Under the pieces are notes generated by a model. It saw only the letters and a program-made list of their open reading frames with translations. It made no database searches and was not told where the DNA came from. From the NCBI RefSeq assembly GCF_000238335.3, contig NZ_AHCB03000007.1, forward strand, positions 248,001 to 312,000: a stretch of 64,000 bases of DNA. Reading direction: 5' to 3'. A program made the position numbers and the translations under genes. How positions within the stretch are numbered: position 1 is the stretch's first letter; every line of letters starts with the position of its first letter. Positions 40,627 through 51,260 of the stretch are shown here, piece after piece. This DNA comes from Pseudoalteromonas marina (GTDB lineage: Bacteria > Pseudomonadota > Gammaproteobacteria > Enterobacterales > Alteromonadaceae).

Positions 40627-41214
40627 ATGCCTGCGACAAAAAGAAGTAATCGCAAAGAGCAAATACTGCAAGCACTCGCACAAATGTTAGAAACAAGCCC
40701 TGGCCAACGAATCACCACAGCTAAACTAGCTGCTGAGGTTGGTGTATCTGAAGCGGCTCTGTATCGTCATTTCCCTAGCAAAGCGCGCATGTTTGAAGGC
40801 TTAATCGAGTTTATTGAAGACACTCTTTTATCGCGCATTAACCTTATTTTAGAAAACGAAAAAGAAAGCCAAACCCGTGTTTATAATATTTTACTTTTAC
40901 TTTTAACATTTGCCGAAAAAAACCCTGGTATTACTCGTATTTTAACCGGTGATGCGCTGCAAGGTGAACAAGAGCGCTTACGTGAACGCGTTCAAAGCTT
41001 TTTTGAAAAATTAGAAACCCAACTTAAACAAGTACTCAGAGAACGTAAGCTCCGTGAAGGTAAAAACTTCCAAAGCGATGAGCTTACACTGGCTAACTTT
41101 TTACTTGCCTATGTTGAAGGAAAGATGAATCAATTTGTGCGCAGTGACTTTAAAACTAAGCCAAGCGTGCAATTTGAAAAACAATGGCCTGAATTGCAAA
41201 AAATTTGGCTCTAA
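40627..41214 (+). CDS. slmA: nucleoid occlusion factor SlmA
   Basis: A 195-residue TetR-fold protein that binds specific chromosomal sites and antagonises FtsZ polymerisation over the nucleoid. The HTH reads [31 protein letters not shown], which is strongly conserved in Slm[18 protein letters not shown] is also typical. I chose ATG 40627 because AAGGA ends six bases before it; ATG 40621 would leave no spacing. A 22-bp terminator palindrome follows. Confidence 0.95.
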   Translation: MPATKRSNRKEQILQALAQMLETSPGQRITTAKLAAEVGVSEAALYRHFPSKARMFEGLIEFIEDTLLSRINLILENEKESQTRVYNILLLLLTFAEKNPGITRILTGDALQGEQERLRERVQSFFEKLETQLKQVLRERKLREGKNFQSDELTLANFLLAYVEGKMNQFVRSDFKTKPSVQFEKQWPELQKIWL

Positions 41215-41246
41215 CATAATTATACCCACTAAATTAATTTTAAAAT

Positions 41247-41268
41247 AAAACGACCAAATGGTCGTTTT
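41247..41268 (+). terminator. slmA terminator
   Basis: AAAACGACCAAATGGTCGTTTT is a short palindrome with flanking A and T tracts, 33 bases after the slmA stop. Confidence 0.8.
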
Positions 41269-41376
41269 ATCGTTTATACCTGTTACTTATCGCCACTACC
41301 TGCCTTCTATCCTATCTGGTCGAAATATTAGTCAAACTCGTTACAATAAAATAATGTTAAAAAACGAGATTCAATA

Positions 41377-44151
41377 ATGAAAACAAAGCTCACTCTCCTA
41401 AGTAGCGCACTTATTACTGGCTTAGTCAGCACCGCGCCTAATGCAAAAGAGGCATTAGAATTTACAGATGTATTTAACTTTAAATCAGCCAAAGGCACAC
41501 AACTATCTGAAGATGGACGTATTTTATCTTTAAGTGCCACGCCATACCGCGGCAATGCTGCAGGTCAGGTTTACTCTTTAACCTCAAATAGTTTAATCAG
41601 CGAAGTGGACCGCGGCACCAAGCCGTTTATAAACAAAGCAGCCAACTGGACTGCATTTACACAAGTACCCACATTACTCGAAAAAGAAACCACCAAGAAA
41701 AAAAACACGCTTAAAAATAACTTAGTACTAGTAAATACAGAAACAGGTGAGCAAAAACGTTTTGAGAATGTAAAAGACTACGCATTATCAAACGACGGGG
41801 TATGGCTTGCTTATCGCTTAGATAAAAAAGCAGATAAAACTGATAATGTAGAAAAAAATACCAAAAATGAGAGTGAATATGAAGACAGCAACGCCATTTC
41901 ACCTGACAAAAAAGACAAGGTTTACTCGCTCGTTATTGTTAATTTAAAAAACCAACAAAGTGAAACTATTGATAATGTTTTTAGTTACAGTATAAGTGCT
42001 ACCAATGATCAGCTTTTGCTAAGTCAAAGTTACCCTGATGGTAACGACAACCAAATAAAGCTAATCACACTAACATCTTTTAAAAGTGAAGTGCTAATTG
42101 ATGAACCCGGTGTTATTGCTAATAAAATAGCATGGCACCCAATCGAAGCAACCGTAGCATTTACATTGGGTAATTATGTAAACGAAGATACCCGCCGTCG
42201 AAACCACTCACTACAATTGTGGAAAAACGAAACACTTTCAACTATTGAATCTACAAACAAAGAGTGGACTATAGGCAAAACCGCAAAACTAAGCTGGTCA
42301 GAAAACGGCGAACGCTTATACTTTGAAAACCGACCAAAACTTGCAGCGAAAGTAAAAGCCAAAGAATTCGTAGATGAAACCTCACTCTATGACATTGATA
42401 CCATTCGCGAGCAAAAAGGCTTGGATGTTTGGCATAATAAAGACCCAGAGATAAAACCACGAGAAAAACAGCAATGGAACGCGGTTAATAAGCACCGTCA
42501 TTACGAAGCCGTATACCATGTAAATTCACAAAAAGTGGTTCAACTGAGTACCCCTGCAATGCCTAGTGTTGCTCTTAATACAGAACGCGATACTTCCTTG
42601 CTGGGCTCGTCAAATTCTCCCTATTTAGAAAAAATAATGTATGGCGGCTTTTTTGCAGATTACTACGCCGTAAACATCAATACAGGCAAGCAAACTCCTA
42701 TTGTGGCTAACAGCCCTTTTAGACCTTCTCTTTCTCCTAATGGCTTATTTGCGGCTTACTTTGCTGACAACGAAATACAACTAAAAGAATTAGCTAACAA
42801 TAAAGTTACTCCGGTTACAAAAGCCATAAAAGCAACTTTTGCCGACGACAAACACGATTACCCATCAGATCAACCTGGCTATGGTTTTGCAGGCTGGATG
42901 AGCGATAGCAGCCAAGTACTTGCTTATAGCAAATATGATATTTGGGCGTTTAATGTAAACACCAATCAAGCTAAACGCTTAACAAATGGAAAGCAGACTA
43001 ATACACAGTATCGCGTCATTAAGCTTGATAGAAACCAGGTAGGCTTTAAACAAGATGAAACACTGCTAGTTACTGCTGTTGACCTTCAAACAAAGCAAAG
43101 AGGGATTGCAAAGCTTGATTTAGAAAACACGACCATTACTGAAGTACTCAGTGGTGATAAACGTTTTGATATTGTTAAAAAAGCCAAGAAAGCAGATAGA
43201 TACCTATTTACGGAACAGAGTTATCATCAGTTCCCAGATTTCTATCAAACCGACTTAAGCTTTTTAACCACACAAAAAGTAACTGATTTGAACCCTCAAA
43301 CCGCAAATTTTGCTTGGGGTGAAAAACCTGAACTGATTAGCTACAAAGGCTTTGATGGAGAAGACTTACAAGGTGTTTTAATAAAACCTGACGGTTACAA
43401 AAAAGGCGATAAAGTACCTGTTGTCGTTTATTTTTATCGTTACATGAGCCAGCGTATGTTTGATTTTCCTAAAATGGAGTTAAATCATCGCCCTAATTTC
43501 CCAATGTTTACATCAAATGGCTACGCCATCTTTTTACCTGATATTCGTTTTGAAATAGGTCACCCGGGCAAATCGTCAACGCAAACCATGATCAACGCTA
43601 CCCAAAAGTTAATAGATCTTGGTATTGCCGATCCAAACAAAATTGGCTTGCAAGGTCACTCATGGGCCGGGTACCAAAGTGCATTTATGATCACCCAAAC
43701 AGATATGTTTAAAGCGGTTGTATCAGGCGCGCCGGTATCTAACATGACCAGCGCATACAGTGGCATACGCTTAAAGTCAGGCCTTGCTCGCCAGTTTCAA
43801 TACGAAACAGGACAAAGCCGCATAGGTAAAAACTTATTTGAGGCACCAGAGTTATATATTGAAAACTCACCCGTATTTTTTGCTGACAAGGTCAATACAC
43901 CAATTTTAATCATGTTTGGAGACAAAGATGATGCGGTGCCTTGGCACGAAGGCGTACAGTATTATTTAGCACTTCGTCGTGCAGGCAAAGATGCCACTTT
44001 TTTACAGTATGAAGGTGAACCGCATCACCTTAAAAAATTCCCAAATCAGGTCGATTTTTCAGTTCGTATGATGCAGTACTTCGATCATTACCTAAAAGGT
44101 CAGCCTGCAGCTAAATGGATGATTGAAGGTGAAGCATTTATAAGTGAGTGA
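41377..44151 (+). CDS. secreted S9 family peptidase (prolyl oligopeptidase superfamily)
   Basis: A 924-residue protein with a signal peptide (LLSSALITGLVSTAPNA), a long beta-propeller-like N-terminal part, and a C-terminal alpha/beta-hydrolase peptidase domain. The nucleophile is Ser762 in GHSWAGYQ, the acid is Asp851 in FGDKDDAVPW, and the base is His883 in EGEPHHL. The fifth position of the GxSxG elbow is Ala764 instead of Gly, which is unusual. It probably degrades peptides in the periplasm. A lysine/glutamate-rich, low-complexity insert (about residues 150-185) sits in the propeller. Confidence 0.92.
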   Translation: MKTKLTLLSSALITGLVSTAPNAKEALEFTDVFNFKSAKGTQLSEDGRILSLSATPYRGNAAGQVYSLTSNSLISEVDRGTKPFINKAANWTAFTQVPTLLEKETTKKKNTLKNNLVLVNTETGEQKRFENVKDYALSNDGVWLAYRLDKKADKTDNVEKNTKNESEYEDSNAISPDKKDKVYSLVIVNLKNQQSETIDNVFSYSISATNDQLLLSQSYPDGNDNQIKLITLTSFKSEVLIDEPGVIANKIAWHPIEATVAFTLGNYVNEDTRRRNHSLQLWKNETLSTIESTNKEWTIGKTAKLSWSENGERLYFENRPKLAAKVKAKEFVDETSLYDIDTIREQKGLDVWHNKDPEIKPREKQQWNAVNKHRHYEAVYHVNSQKVVQLSTPAMPSVALNTERDTSLLGSSNSPYLEKIMYGGFFADYYAVNINTGKQTPIVANSPFRPSLSPNGLFAAYFADNEIQLKELANNKVTPVTKAIKATFADDKHDYPSDQPGYGFAGWMSDSSQVLAYSKYDIWAFNVNTNQAKRLTNGKQTNTQYRVIKLDRNQVGFKQDETLLVTAVDLQTKQRGIAKLDLENTTITEVLSGDKRFDIVKKAKKADRYLFTEQSYHQFPDFYQTDLSFLTTQKVTDLNPQTANFAWGEKPELISYKGFDGEDLQGVLIKPDGYKKGDKVPVVVYFYRYMSQRMFDFPKMELNHRPNFPMFTSNGYAIFLPDIRFEIGHPGKSSTQTMINATQKLIDLGIADPNKIGLQGHSWAGYQSAFMITQTDMFKAVVSGAPVSNMTSAYSGIRLKSGLARQFQYETGQSRIGKNLFEAPELYIENSPVFFADKVNTPILIMFGDKDDAVPWHEGVQYYLALRRAGKDATFLQYEGEPHHLKKFPNQVDFSVRMMQYFDHYLKGQPAAKWMIEGEAFISE

Positions 44152-44205
44152 ACTGAGACATTCATAAATAAACATGATAAAAGCTGATCAGAGTACTCAG
44201 ACTGA

Positions 44206-44240
44206 TAGAGGCCGATATTACTCAGTAATATCGGCCTCTA
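44206..44240 (+). terminator. strong hairpin after the S9 peptidase gene
   Basis: A 16-bp perfect stem (TAGAGGCCGATATTAC and its complement) with a three-base TCA loop. The next bases are AT-rich but not a T run, so it may be a terminator, an RNase barrier or both. Confidence 0.7.
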
Positions 44241-44265
44241 AATAGTCAATTATTTTTCCAGCAAC

Positions 44266-44294
44266 AAAAAAGCCGCGATAATCGCGGCTTTTTT
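44266..44294 (-). terminator. terminator of the DUF3718-like gene
   Basis: AAAAAGCCGCGAT and ATCGCGGCTTTTT form a near-perfect palindrome with T-rich end on the minus strand, about 15 bases after the stop of the following gene. Confidence 0.85.
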
Positions 44295-44308
44295 TAAATT
44301 ACTAATAA

Positions 44309-44683
44309 TTACAAACCAGCACGGTCTTTAATTACAGGAATAAGCGCAGAACCTGCGTGATTGCCTTCAGCCCAGGCTATGTCGGCACCGTCTGACAATG
44401 AACTTTTAGATAAGTTTTTAACAATATACTCACCTGCATTTACTGCATTGCTGGCAACAGCATGACGCAATAAGTTATTACCGTTACATTGAATAGAATC
44501 ATATATGTTACGAATTTTTACACGAGAGCTTTTTAACTTACTACGTAAACGGTTTTTATCATCTGCTGCGATATACTCGCAAATAGATATTGCTAGTTGA
44601 TCATCAGCTTTTACTGGAGCTGTGTACGAAAGTGAAACTGCAGCGATAGCAGCAATAACAACTAACTTTGATAATTTAAACAT
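44309..44683 (-). CDS. small exported protein, DUF3718-like
   Basis: A 124-residue secreted protein: signal peptide with cleavage near PVKA|DDQ, then a basic helical domain with two cysteines (SICEYIAADDKNRL, YDSIQCNGNNLLRHA) likely joined as a disulfide. The text matches small DUF3718 proteins of Alteromonadales as I remember them. The function is not known. It stands alone between the S9 peptidase and folA, with its own terminator. Confidence 0.75.
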   Translation of the reverse strand: MFKLSKLVVIAAIAAVSLSYTAPVKADDQLAISICEYIAADDKNRLRSKLKSSRVKIRNIYDSIQCNGNNLLRHAVASNAVNAGEYIVKNLSKSSLSDGADIAWAEGNHAGSALIPVIKDRAGL

Positions 44684-44762
44684 TGTTGACCCTTGTTTGG
44701 TACTTTATTCCTACGTTAACTGGTTAATATTGTACCAACCTAGTTAACCTTACGCAATAATG

Positions 44763-45254
44763 TTAGCAGTATTTATACAAAGTTACGAATTTATAACTAT
44801 GTTTATTTTTTTCGTCTGGCAGTTTAACTTGCTCTTCTTTCACTTCCCAATTTGCAATAGCTTGATAATCAGGGAACTGTGTATCACCTTCAACATCGAG
44901 ATCAATAAAGGTTAAATATAAGCGCTCAGCTTGTGTTAAAAACTGCTGATAAACATTTCCACCGCCTATAATCATGACCTCTTCAACACCACAAACCAAG
45001 CTCAGCGCGGCCTCTGGACTTGTTACAGTTTCAATACCCTCGGCCTTATATTCAGTGTTGCGCGTAATAATAATATTGCGTCTACCAGGTAAAGGACGAC
45101 CAATAGACTCAAAAGTTTTACGACCCATGATCACAGGCTTACCTGTAGTAACGGCTTTAAAATGTTGAAGATCTGCGGGTAAATGCCACGGCATTTTATT
45201 ATCAAGACCAATAACACGGTTATTTGCCATAGCGGCAATCATTGAAATAATCAC
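44763..45254 (-). CDS. folA: dihydrofolate reductase FolA
   Basis: A 163-residue NADPH-dependent reductase that makes tetrahydrofolate. The catalytic Asp is replaced by the usual acidic position in MPWHLPADLQHFK; VIMGRKTFESIGRPLPGR and EVMIIGGGNVYQQFL are the NADPH-binding signatures. It is full length, with the same N-terminus as the E. coli enzyme. It is read in the same direction as obg but is separated from it by a terminator. Confidence 0.96.
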   Translation of the reverse strand: MIISMIAAMANNRVIGLDNKMPWHLPADLQHFKAVTTGKPVIMGRKTFESIGRPLPGRRNIIITRNTEYKAEGIETVTSPEAALSLVCGVEEVMIIGGGNVYQQFLTQAERLYLTFIDLDVEGDTQFPDYQAIANWEVKEEQVKLPDEKNKHSYKFVTLYKYC

Positions 45255-45286
45255 ACTAAATACCTAGTACTTTATTATTAAAAAAT

Positions 45287-45311
45287 AAAAAAGGAGCCAC
45301 TGCTCCTTTTT
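45287..45311 (-). terminator. obg terminator
   Basis: AAAAAGGAGC and GCTCCTTTTT pair around CACT; on the minus strand this lies just downstream of the obg stop at 45326 and upstream of folA. Confidence 0.8.
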
Positions 45312-45325
45312 ATATTTAATGAAAA

Positions 45326-46483
<1,158 letters not shown>

Positions 46484-46517
46484 TCACTTTAGGGATTGGC
46501 TTGCTAATTTATACATT

Positions 46518-46560
46518 ATATACCGAAGCCAAGCCGATTGCAGGCTTGGCTTTGGTATAT
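46518..46560. repeat. 18-bp inverted repeat upstream of obg
   Basis: Arms at 46518-46535 and 46543-46560 (ATATACCGAAGCCAAGCC and its complement) match at 17 of 18 positions around a seven-base spacer. It lies between the rpmA terminator and obg, in the obg 5' region, without a T run on the obg-proximal side. Confidence 0.8.
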
Positions 46561-46576
46561 ATTTTTGTCTCAAAAC

Positions 46577-46604
46577 AAAAAACCCCGCAAAGGCGGGGTT
46601 TTTT
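46577..46604 (-). terminator. rpmA terminator
   Basis: CCCCGC pairs with GCGGGG around AAAG, with six A before and six T after; it lies just after the rpmA stop on the minus strand. Confidence 0.88.
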
Positions 46605-46618
46605 AACTACCTTACTGA

Positions 46619-46876
46619 TTACTCAGTTACGATAGTTACGTATTTACGGTTTAAAGGACCTTTTTGTTCAAATTGAACTTTACCATCTGCTTTTGCAAAG
46701 ATAGTGTGGTCTTTACCGATACCTACGTTTGTACCAGGGTGGAAACGTGTTCCACGCTGACGAACAATGATGCTACCCGCTAGAACTGATTCGCCACCAA
46801 AACGCTTAACACCTAGGCGTTTGCTTTCTGAATCGCGACCGTTACGAGTACTACCAGCTGCTTTTTTATGTGCCAT
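46619..46876 (-). CDS. rpmA: 50S ribosomal protein bL27
   Basis: An 85-residue protein with the L27 signature [27 protein letters not shown] and [19 protein letters not shown]. Its N-terminal tail reaches into the peptidyl transferase centre. It follows rplU by 16 bases in one operon. Confidence 0.97.
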
Positions 46877-46892
46877 TTCTAAGTACCTCTAA

Positions 46893-47204
46893 TTAAGCGC
46901 TAATGCCAGTGATTTTAACTTCTGTGAACCATTGACGGTGGCCCATTTGCTTACGAGAATGCTTACGGCGTCTAAATTTAACAACCTTAATCTTCTCACC
47001 GCGACCATGTGAAACAACCTCAGCTGTTATCTTACCACCGTTTACGAACGGTACACCGATCTCGATCTTCTCACCATCAGCAACTAAAAGCACTGAATCA
47101 AATTCAACTGCCGCACCAGTTTCAACGTCTAATTTTTCAAGACGAATCGTTTGACCTTCAGTCACACGATGCTGTTTACCACCACTTTGGAAAACCGCGT
47201 ACAT
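46893..47204 (-). CDS. rplU: 50S ribosomal protein bL21
   Basis: A 103-residue protein starting [19 protein letters not shown]; the start ATG 47204 is preceded by GGAG, and the longer frame to 47240 is rejected. [20 protein letters not shown] is the conserved C-terminal part. It leads the rplU-rpmA operon and is divergent from ispB, the same arrangement as in E. coli. Confidence 0.97.
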
Positions 47205-47626
47205 AATTAACTCCGTCTGTGCACCCTCAAATCGGCGCAACTAAAATATTCTTCGATAGGGCGCGAAGTTTACGCTAACGCGAAATAACTAGCAAGCCTA
47301 TTTTGTAATTAAAATGAATAAAAAGTAGCTGCTTTGAGAGCAATTCAATATTTTCTCTATTTTATATTAATTAAGCCTTTTGCCAAGCGCTTTTTAACTC
47401 TTTGCAAAAATAACCCTACTAATAAAATTACAACCTGCGTTGTACATTATTCAAACTCAAAAACCATCTTTCATCGTCTAGTAATTAAACACATTTGTGA
47501 TTGAATTAAGCACTTATTAAGCACTTTAGGTAGGTTTTTTAAATCAATCGTCACAAAATATCGAGCTAGTGCGTTTTTTGTTGTACAATCTGCGCCGTTC
47601 ACACATAAAAATTGGCTCGGAGATCA
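47205..47626. other. divergent control region rplU-ispB
   Basis: 422 bp with no reading frame. A good rplU promoter sits at 47359-47386. On the plus strand a TACAAT at 47584-47589 is a candidate -10 for ispB. No further hairpin was found. Confidence 0.6.
47359..47386 (-). promoter_or_regulatory. rplU-rpmA promoter
   Basis: On the minus strand: -35 TTGGCA (47381-47386), 16-bp spacer, -10 TAAAAT (47359-47364). This is about 155 bp before the rplU start, giving a leader of roughly 150 nt. Confidence 0.7.
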
Positions 47627-48598
47627 ATGGATATAAAAGCTATCCAGGCGTTAATAGAAAGCGATATGAATGACGTCAATCAACTTATACATGCGCAAAT
47701 GCGCTCAGAGGTGGCGTTAGTAAACCAACTTGGTTTATACATAGTTAATAGCGGCGGCAAACGCGTTCGCCCTATGTTGGCTATTTTAGCTGCCAAAGCG
47801 CTAGGATATACTGGTAAAGACCACATTACACTTGCGACCATTGTTGAGTTTATTCACACCGCTACCTTATTACACGACGACGTTGTTGATGAGTCAAACT
47901 TACGCCGAGGCACCCCGACCGCTAACGCTGAATTTGGTAATGCTGCTAGCGTATTAGTTGGCGACTTTATATACACGCGCTCATTCCAGTTAATGGTTGG
48001 TTTAGGCAAAATGCAAATTATGCAAATACTCGCCGATGCTACCAATATCATTGCTGAAGGTGAAGTGCTGCAACTTATGAATTGCAACGATCCAGACACA
48101 ACCGAAGCCAGCTACATGCAAGTTATTTACTCCAAAACGGCTAAGCTGTTTGAGGCTGCTACCGGGCTTGCTGCTATTATTACCAATAATGATGAAGCCA
48201 CGCTCAATGCATTAAACTTATACGGTATGCACTTAGGTACGGCATTTCAGCTTGTTGACGACGTGCTTGATTATAACGCCGATGCAGACCAGCTAGGTAA
48301 AAATATAGGCGATGATCTAGCCGAAGGTAAGCCTACCCTACCACTTATATATGCAATGCAACACGGTAATGCGCATCAAACACAGTTAATTCGTGATGCT
48401 ATTGAGCACAGTAATGGTATGGAACATTTAGAAGAGATTTTATCTACGTTAAAACAAACCAATGCGCTTGAGTTTACAATGCAAAAAGCAGAGCTTGAAG
48501 CCGATAAAGCAATTGCTTGCTTAGATTTTCTACCAGAATCTGAATACAAGCACGCATTGGTAAGCTTAGCCCGTATAGCCGTTGACCGTGATCACTAG
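47627..48598 (+). CDS. ispB: octaprenyl diphosphate synthase IspB
   Basis: A 323-residue trans-isoprenyl diphosphate synthase (same length as E. coli IspB) that builds the ubiquinone side chain. The first Asp-rich motif is LLHDDVVDESNLRRGTPT, the second LVDDVLDYNADADQLGKN. I chose ATG 47627 with GGAG before it; the upstream TTG at 47612 is rejected. Side-chain length (C40) is inferred from homology only. Confidence 0.95.
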   Translation: MDIKAIQALIESDMNDVNQLIHAQMRSEVALVNQLGLYIVNSGGKRVRPMLAILAAKALGYTGKDHITLATIVEFIHTATLLHDDVVDESNLRRGTPTANAEFGNAASVLVGDFIYTRSFQLMVGLGKMQIMQILADATNIIAEGEVLQLMNCNDPDTTEASYMQVIYSKTAKLFEAATGLAAIITNNDEATLNALNLYGMHLGTAFQLVDDVLDYNADADQLGKNIGDDLAEGKPTLPLIYAMQHGNAHQTQLIRDAIEHSNGMEHLEEILSTLKQTNALEFTMQKAELEADKAIACLDFLPESEYKHALVSLARIAVDRDH

Positions 48599-48647
48599 CC
48601 TTAACGAGCCTGTTATTTAACACTAATAGTAAATAACATTCGAGCAA

Positions 48648-48677
48648 CAAAAAAGCCTGCAAATGCAGGCTTTTTTA
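48648..48677. terminator. bidirectional terminator ispB/mdh
   Basis: GCCTGC pairs with GCAGGC over AAAT, with A6 before and T6 after, between two convergent genes. Confidence 0.87.
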
Positions 48678-48693
48678 ATGCTCATTCTGGCTA

Positions 48694-49626
48694 TTACGCC
48701 ATGAAATCAACACCTTCTTTGATGTCTTTTTTCAGTGTCTCAAGCATATCGTTCTTCGCTTTTTCTTCAAATGCGCTTAGCTCGCCGTAAGAAAGAATTT
48801 CTTCAACGCCGTTTTTACCTAAACGTACTGGGTGTGCAAAATACTCTGCATCACCATCTTCAACAGCAACGTATGCGTAATCTACAACATCTTCACCTTG
48901 TAGGCCTTTAACTAAAGACATACAAAAACGTGCTGCAGCAGCACCCATTGATAATGTAGCTGAACCACCACCTGCTTTAGCATTTACTACTTCAGTACCT
49001 GCATTTTGGATACGTGGAGTAAGTGCAGCAACTTCGTCTTCAGTGAAAGTTACGCCTTCAACTTGAGAAAGTAGAGGAAGAATAGTTGTTCCAGAGTGAC
49101 CACCAATTACTGGTACTTTAACTGTAGCAACGTCTACGCCTTTAAGTTCAGCAACAAATGCTTCTGAACGAATCACGTCAAGCGTAGTAATACCAAATAC
49201 ACGGCTTGCATCGTATGTACCTGCTTTCTTGAACACTTCAGCAACAATCGGTACTGTGCCGTTTACTGGGTTAGTAATGATACCCACAAGTGCTTTAGGA
49301 CAACTAGCTACAATGCCTTCAGCTAGTGTTTTGATGATACCGGCATTTACGTTAAATAAATCTGCACGATCCATACCTGGTTTACGTGGCATACCCGCTG
49401 GGATTAAAACAATATCAGCACCGTCAAGCGCTTTGTTTAAATCGTCTGCGCCAAAACCTGCTACTTTAACATCAGTTGGGATGTGTGATAGGTCAACAGC
49501 AACACCTGGTACAACTGGTGCAACATCGTAAAGTGATAATTCAGAACCAGCTGGTAAGCCTGTTTTTAATAGTAAAGACAATGCTTGACCGATACCGCCT
49601 GCAGCACCTAATACAGCAACTTTCAT
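48694..49626 (-). CDS. mdh: malate dehydrogenase
   Basis: A 310-residue NAD-dependent TCA-cycle enzyme. The dinucleotide motif is [16 protein letters not shown]; the substrate arginines are in [12 protein letters not shown] and the catalytic His is in [14 protein letters not shown]. Length and sequence match the E. coli-type mitochondrial-like enzyme. It diverges from argR through a 224-bp region, an arrangement conserved in gammaproteobacteria. Confidence 0.97.
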   Translation of the reverse strand: MKVAVLGAAGGIGQALSLLLKTGLPAGSELSLYDVAPVVPGVAVDLSHIPTDVKVAGFGADDLNKALDGADIVLIPAGMPRKPGMDRADLFNVNAGIIKTLAEGIVASCPKALVGIITNPVNGTVPIVAEVFKKAGTYDASRVFGITTLDVIRSEAFVAELKGVDVATVKVPVIGGHSGTTILPLLSQVEGVTFTEDEVAALTPRIQNAGTEVVNAKAGGGSATLSMGAAAARFCMSLVKGLQGEDVVDYAYVAVEDGDAEYFAHPVRLGKNGVEEILSYGELSAFEEKAKNDMLETLKKDIKEGVDFMA

Positions 49627-49789
49627 TGGAATTCTCCGTCATTTGAGGTAGGAAATACTTGTGGCCCTTAAGATAATGAAATTAGCGCCTAAAAACAAAT
49701 TTATCGGGCCTATTTTGCGATATTTTCGACCATAGTTGTAAACTTTGGTGGTTTATCGCATCAAACTGTCAAGTTGACTAAACAACTGC

Positions 49790-49803
49790 TGCATAATTAT
49801 TCA
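49790..49803. promoter_or_regulatory. ARG box upstream of argR
   Basis: TGCATAATTATTCA matches the core of the arginine repressor consensus (TGAATWWWWATTCA) at all but one position. It lies 48 bases before the argR start, so autoregulation is likely. A second box usually lies next to it, but I see only weak candidates. Confidence 0.65.
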
Positions 49804-49850
49804 TTTTTGTGTACTATTTACAGCATAAATAACAATAATGAATAAAGACT

Positions 49851-50318
49851 ATGCAACCTCAAGATAAACAAGAAGCATTGGTAAAAGCGTTTAAATCACT
49901 TTTAAAAGAAGAAAACTTTGGCTCTCAAGGCGAAATAGTTGATGCGCTTAAAGAGCAAGGCTTTGACAATATAAGCCAGAGTAAAGTGTCACGCATGTTA
50001 AGTAAGTTTGGTGCTGTGCGAACCCGCAACGCTAAACAAGAAATGGTTTACTGCCTACCCGCTGAAATGGGAGTGCCGACAGCTAAAAGCCCATTACGCC
50101 AGTTAGTCATTGATATTATGCATAATGAAATGATGATTATTATTCGCACCAGTCCAGGCGCTGCGCAGCTTATTGCCCGCTTACTTGACTCGTTAGGAAA
50201 GGCCGATGGTGTATTAGGTACTATTGCCGGAGACGATACTATATTTATTGCCCCAGCAAAAATTTCTGAAATAGACGTTACGCTTGAACGAGTACGTATT
50301 TTATTTGATACGGTTTAA
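49851..50318 (+). CDS. argR: arginine repressor ArgR
   Basis: A 155-residue repressor/coactivator. The winged-helix part contains [33 protein letters not shown]; the C-terminal hexamerisation and arginine-binding domain has [14 protein letters not shown] and [15 protein letters not shown]. It represses arginine biosynthesis genes and acts in Xer recombination in E. coli. It converges with the DyP-like gene, overlapping by four bases. Confidence 0.97.
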   Translation: MQPQDKQEALVKAFKSLLKEENFGSQGEIVDALKEQGFDNISQSKVSRMLSKFGAVRTRNAKQEMVYCLPAEMGVPTAKSPLRQLVIDIMHNEMMIIIRTSPGAAQLIARLLDSLGKADGVLGTIAGDDTIFIAPAKISEIDVTLERVRILFDTV

Positions 50319-51214
50319 ATTTGCTTTAAAAACCCAACTGAGGGGGCAAAAAAAGCTGACCCCATATCGGCTTGAGTAAAATCAAGCCAATGGTCGTAAC
50401 ACTCCCCCTCCCCTAAACGGCTATTTAATACAGCCTCAAATGCAGTACCAGTACTTGCGCAGCTTATGCATAACATACCTTGCTCATAAACATCGCCATA
50501 AGGCATGCTTTGATTCAACAAAAGGGGTTGCCCCTCTTCATCTTTTAACTCACTACGCGTGGCATGACTGGTATTTAGTGCTGGGGTTATAAGCGTATTA
50601 TCAAGTCGTGTACGGCCCATAATTTGCTCTTGCTCACTGAGCGATAAGTGCTGCCAAACAGTTAAGTCGTGTTTATAGCGCTGAACATGAATATAACTTC
50701 CCTGATCTTCAAAACAACCAGGTTTATTAATTAAAGCAGTTAAACGCTTTTTTCTTCCGTGTGGCATATCACCACCATAAATAAAACCATTAAAATCTCG
50801 GCCATCTAAAAAACGAAAGTTACGTATTTGCTCCACCAGCTCTACATCAGGTGCAAAAAGCTTTAAAACTTGTAATGCAAATAAGTGGTTTACGTCTTCC
50901 CTGTCTGAACGTACCTGAACAAACAAGTCACACGGCTGAACACTCATTTGGTGATCTGTATGATTTATATTGGGAAAGCTTTGCAGCTCACTAGGGATAT
51001 ACTCAGGAAGAATATGAGGCCAATATTGGGCGCCAATGGCAACAACGCACGACAACATCGACTCTGAAAACTGATCATTAAACTCTTCTTCAATTGCGCT
51101 TACTTGTTTTAATTTAGCGCGCAATGATTCGTCTTGACCATCAAACACATTAAAAAATAAATGCAAACCATGCAGGTTTGCTTCAGCACAAATCCCAGAT
51201 TGCGCTTGCGCCAT
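50315..51214 (-). CDS. DyP-type heme protein with altered distal residues
   Basis: A 299-residue cytoplasmic protein that aligns with E. coli YfeX along its length. The proximal heme ligand is present (TSHATR, His217), and so are [25 protein letters not shown] and [12 protein letters not shown]. However the catalytic GFVDG motif reads GFIYG, so the distal Asp is Tyr146, and the distal Arg in RQSLPYG is Asn234. Both are confirmed in the codons (TAT, AAT). Peroxidase activity is therefore doubtful; heme binding, dechelation or sensing are options. It lies 46 bases after fbpC with no terminator between them, which suggests iron-regulated co-expression. Confidence 0.85.
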   Translation of the reverse strand: MAQAQSGICAEANLHGLHLFFNVFDGQDESLRAKLKQVSAIEEEFNDQFSESMLSCVVAIGAQYWPHILPEYIPSELQSFPNINHTDHQMSVQPCDLFVQVRSDREDVNHLFALQVLKLFAPDVELVEQIRNFRFLDGRDFNGFIYGGDMPHGRKKRLTALINKPGCFEDQGSYIHVQRYKHDLTVWQHLSLSEQEQIMGRTRLDNTLITPALNTSHATRSELKDEEGQPLLLNQSMPYGDVYEQGMLCISCASTGTAFEAVLNSRLGEGECYDHWLDFTQADMGSAFFAPSVGFLKQI

Positions 51215-51260
51215 TGTTATTCCTCAGTTTTACAGATATATACACAGTGAATCACATTAA

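Noticed and set aside
44206-44240. Possible transposon end or attachment site
   Set aside because: It is a single hairpin next to a stop codon with no partner repeat or integrase; a transcription or mRNA-end structure is simpler.
47612-47626. TTG start for IspB
   Set aside because: The GGAG-preceded ATG at 47627 gives exactly the family length.
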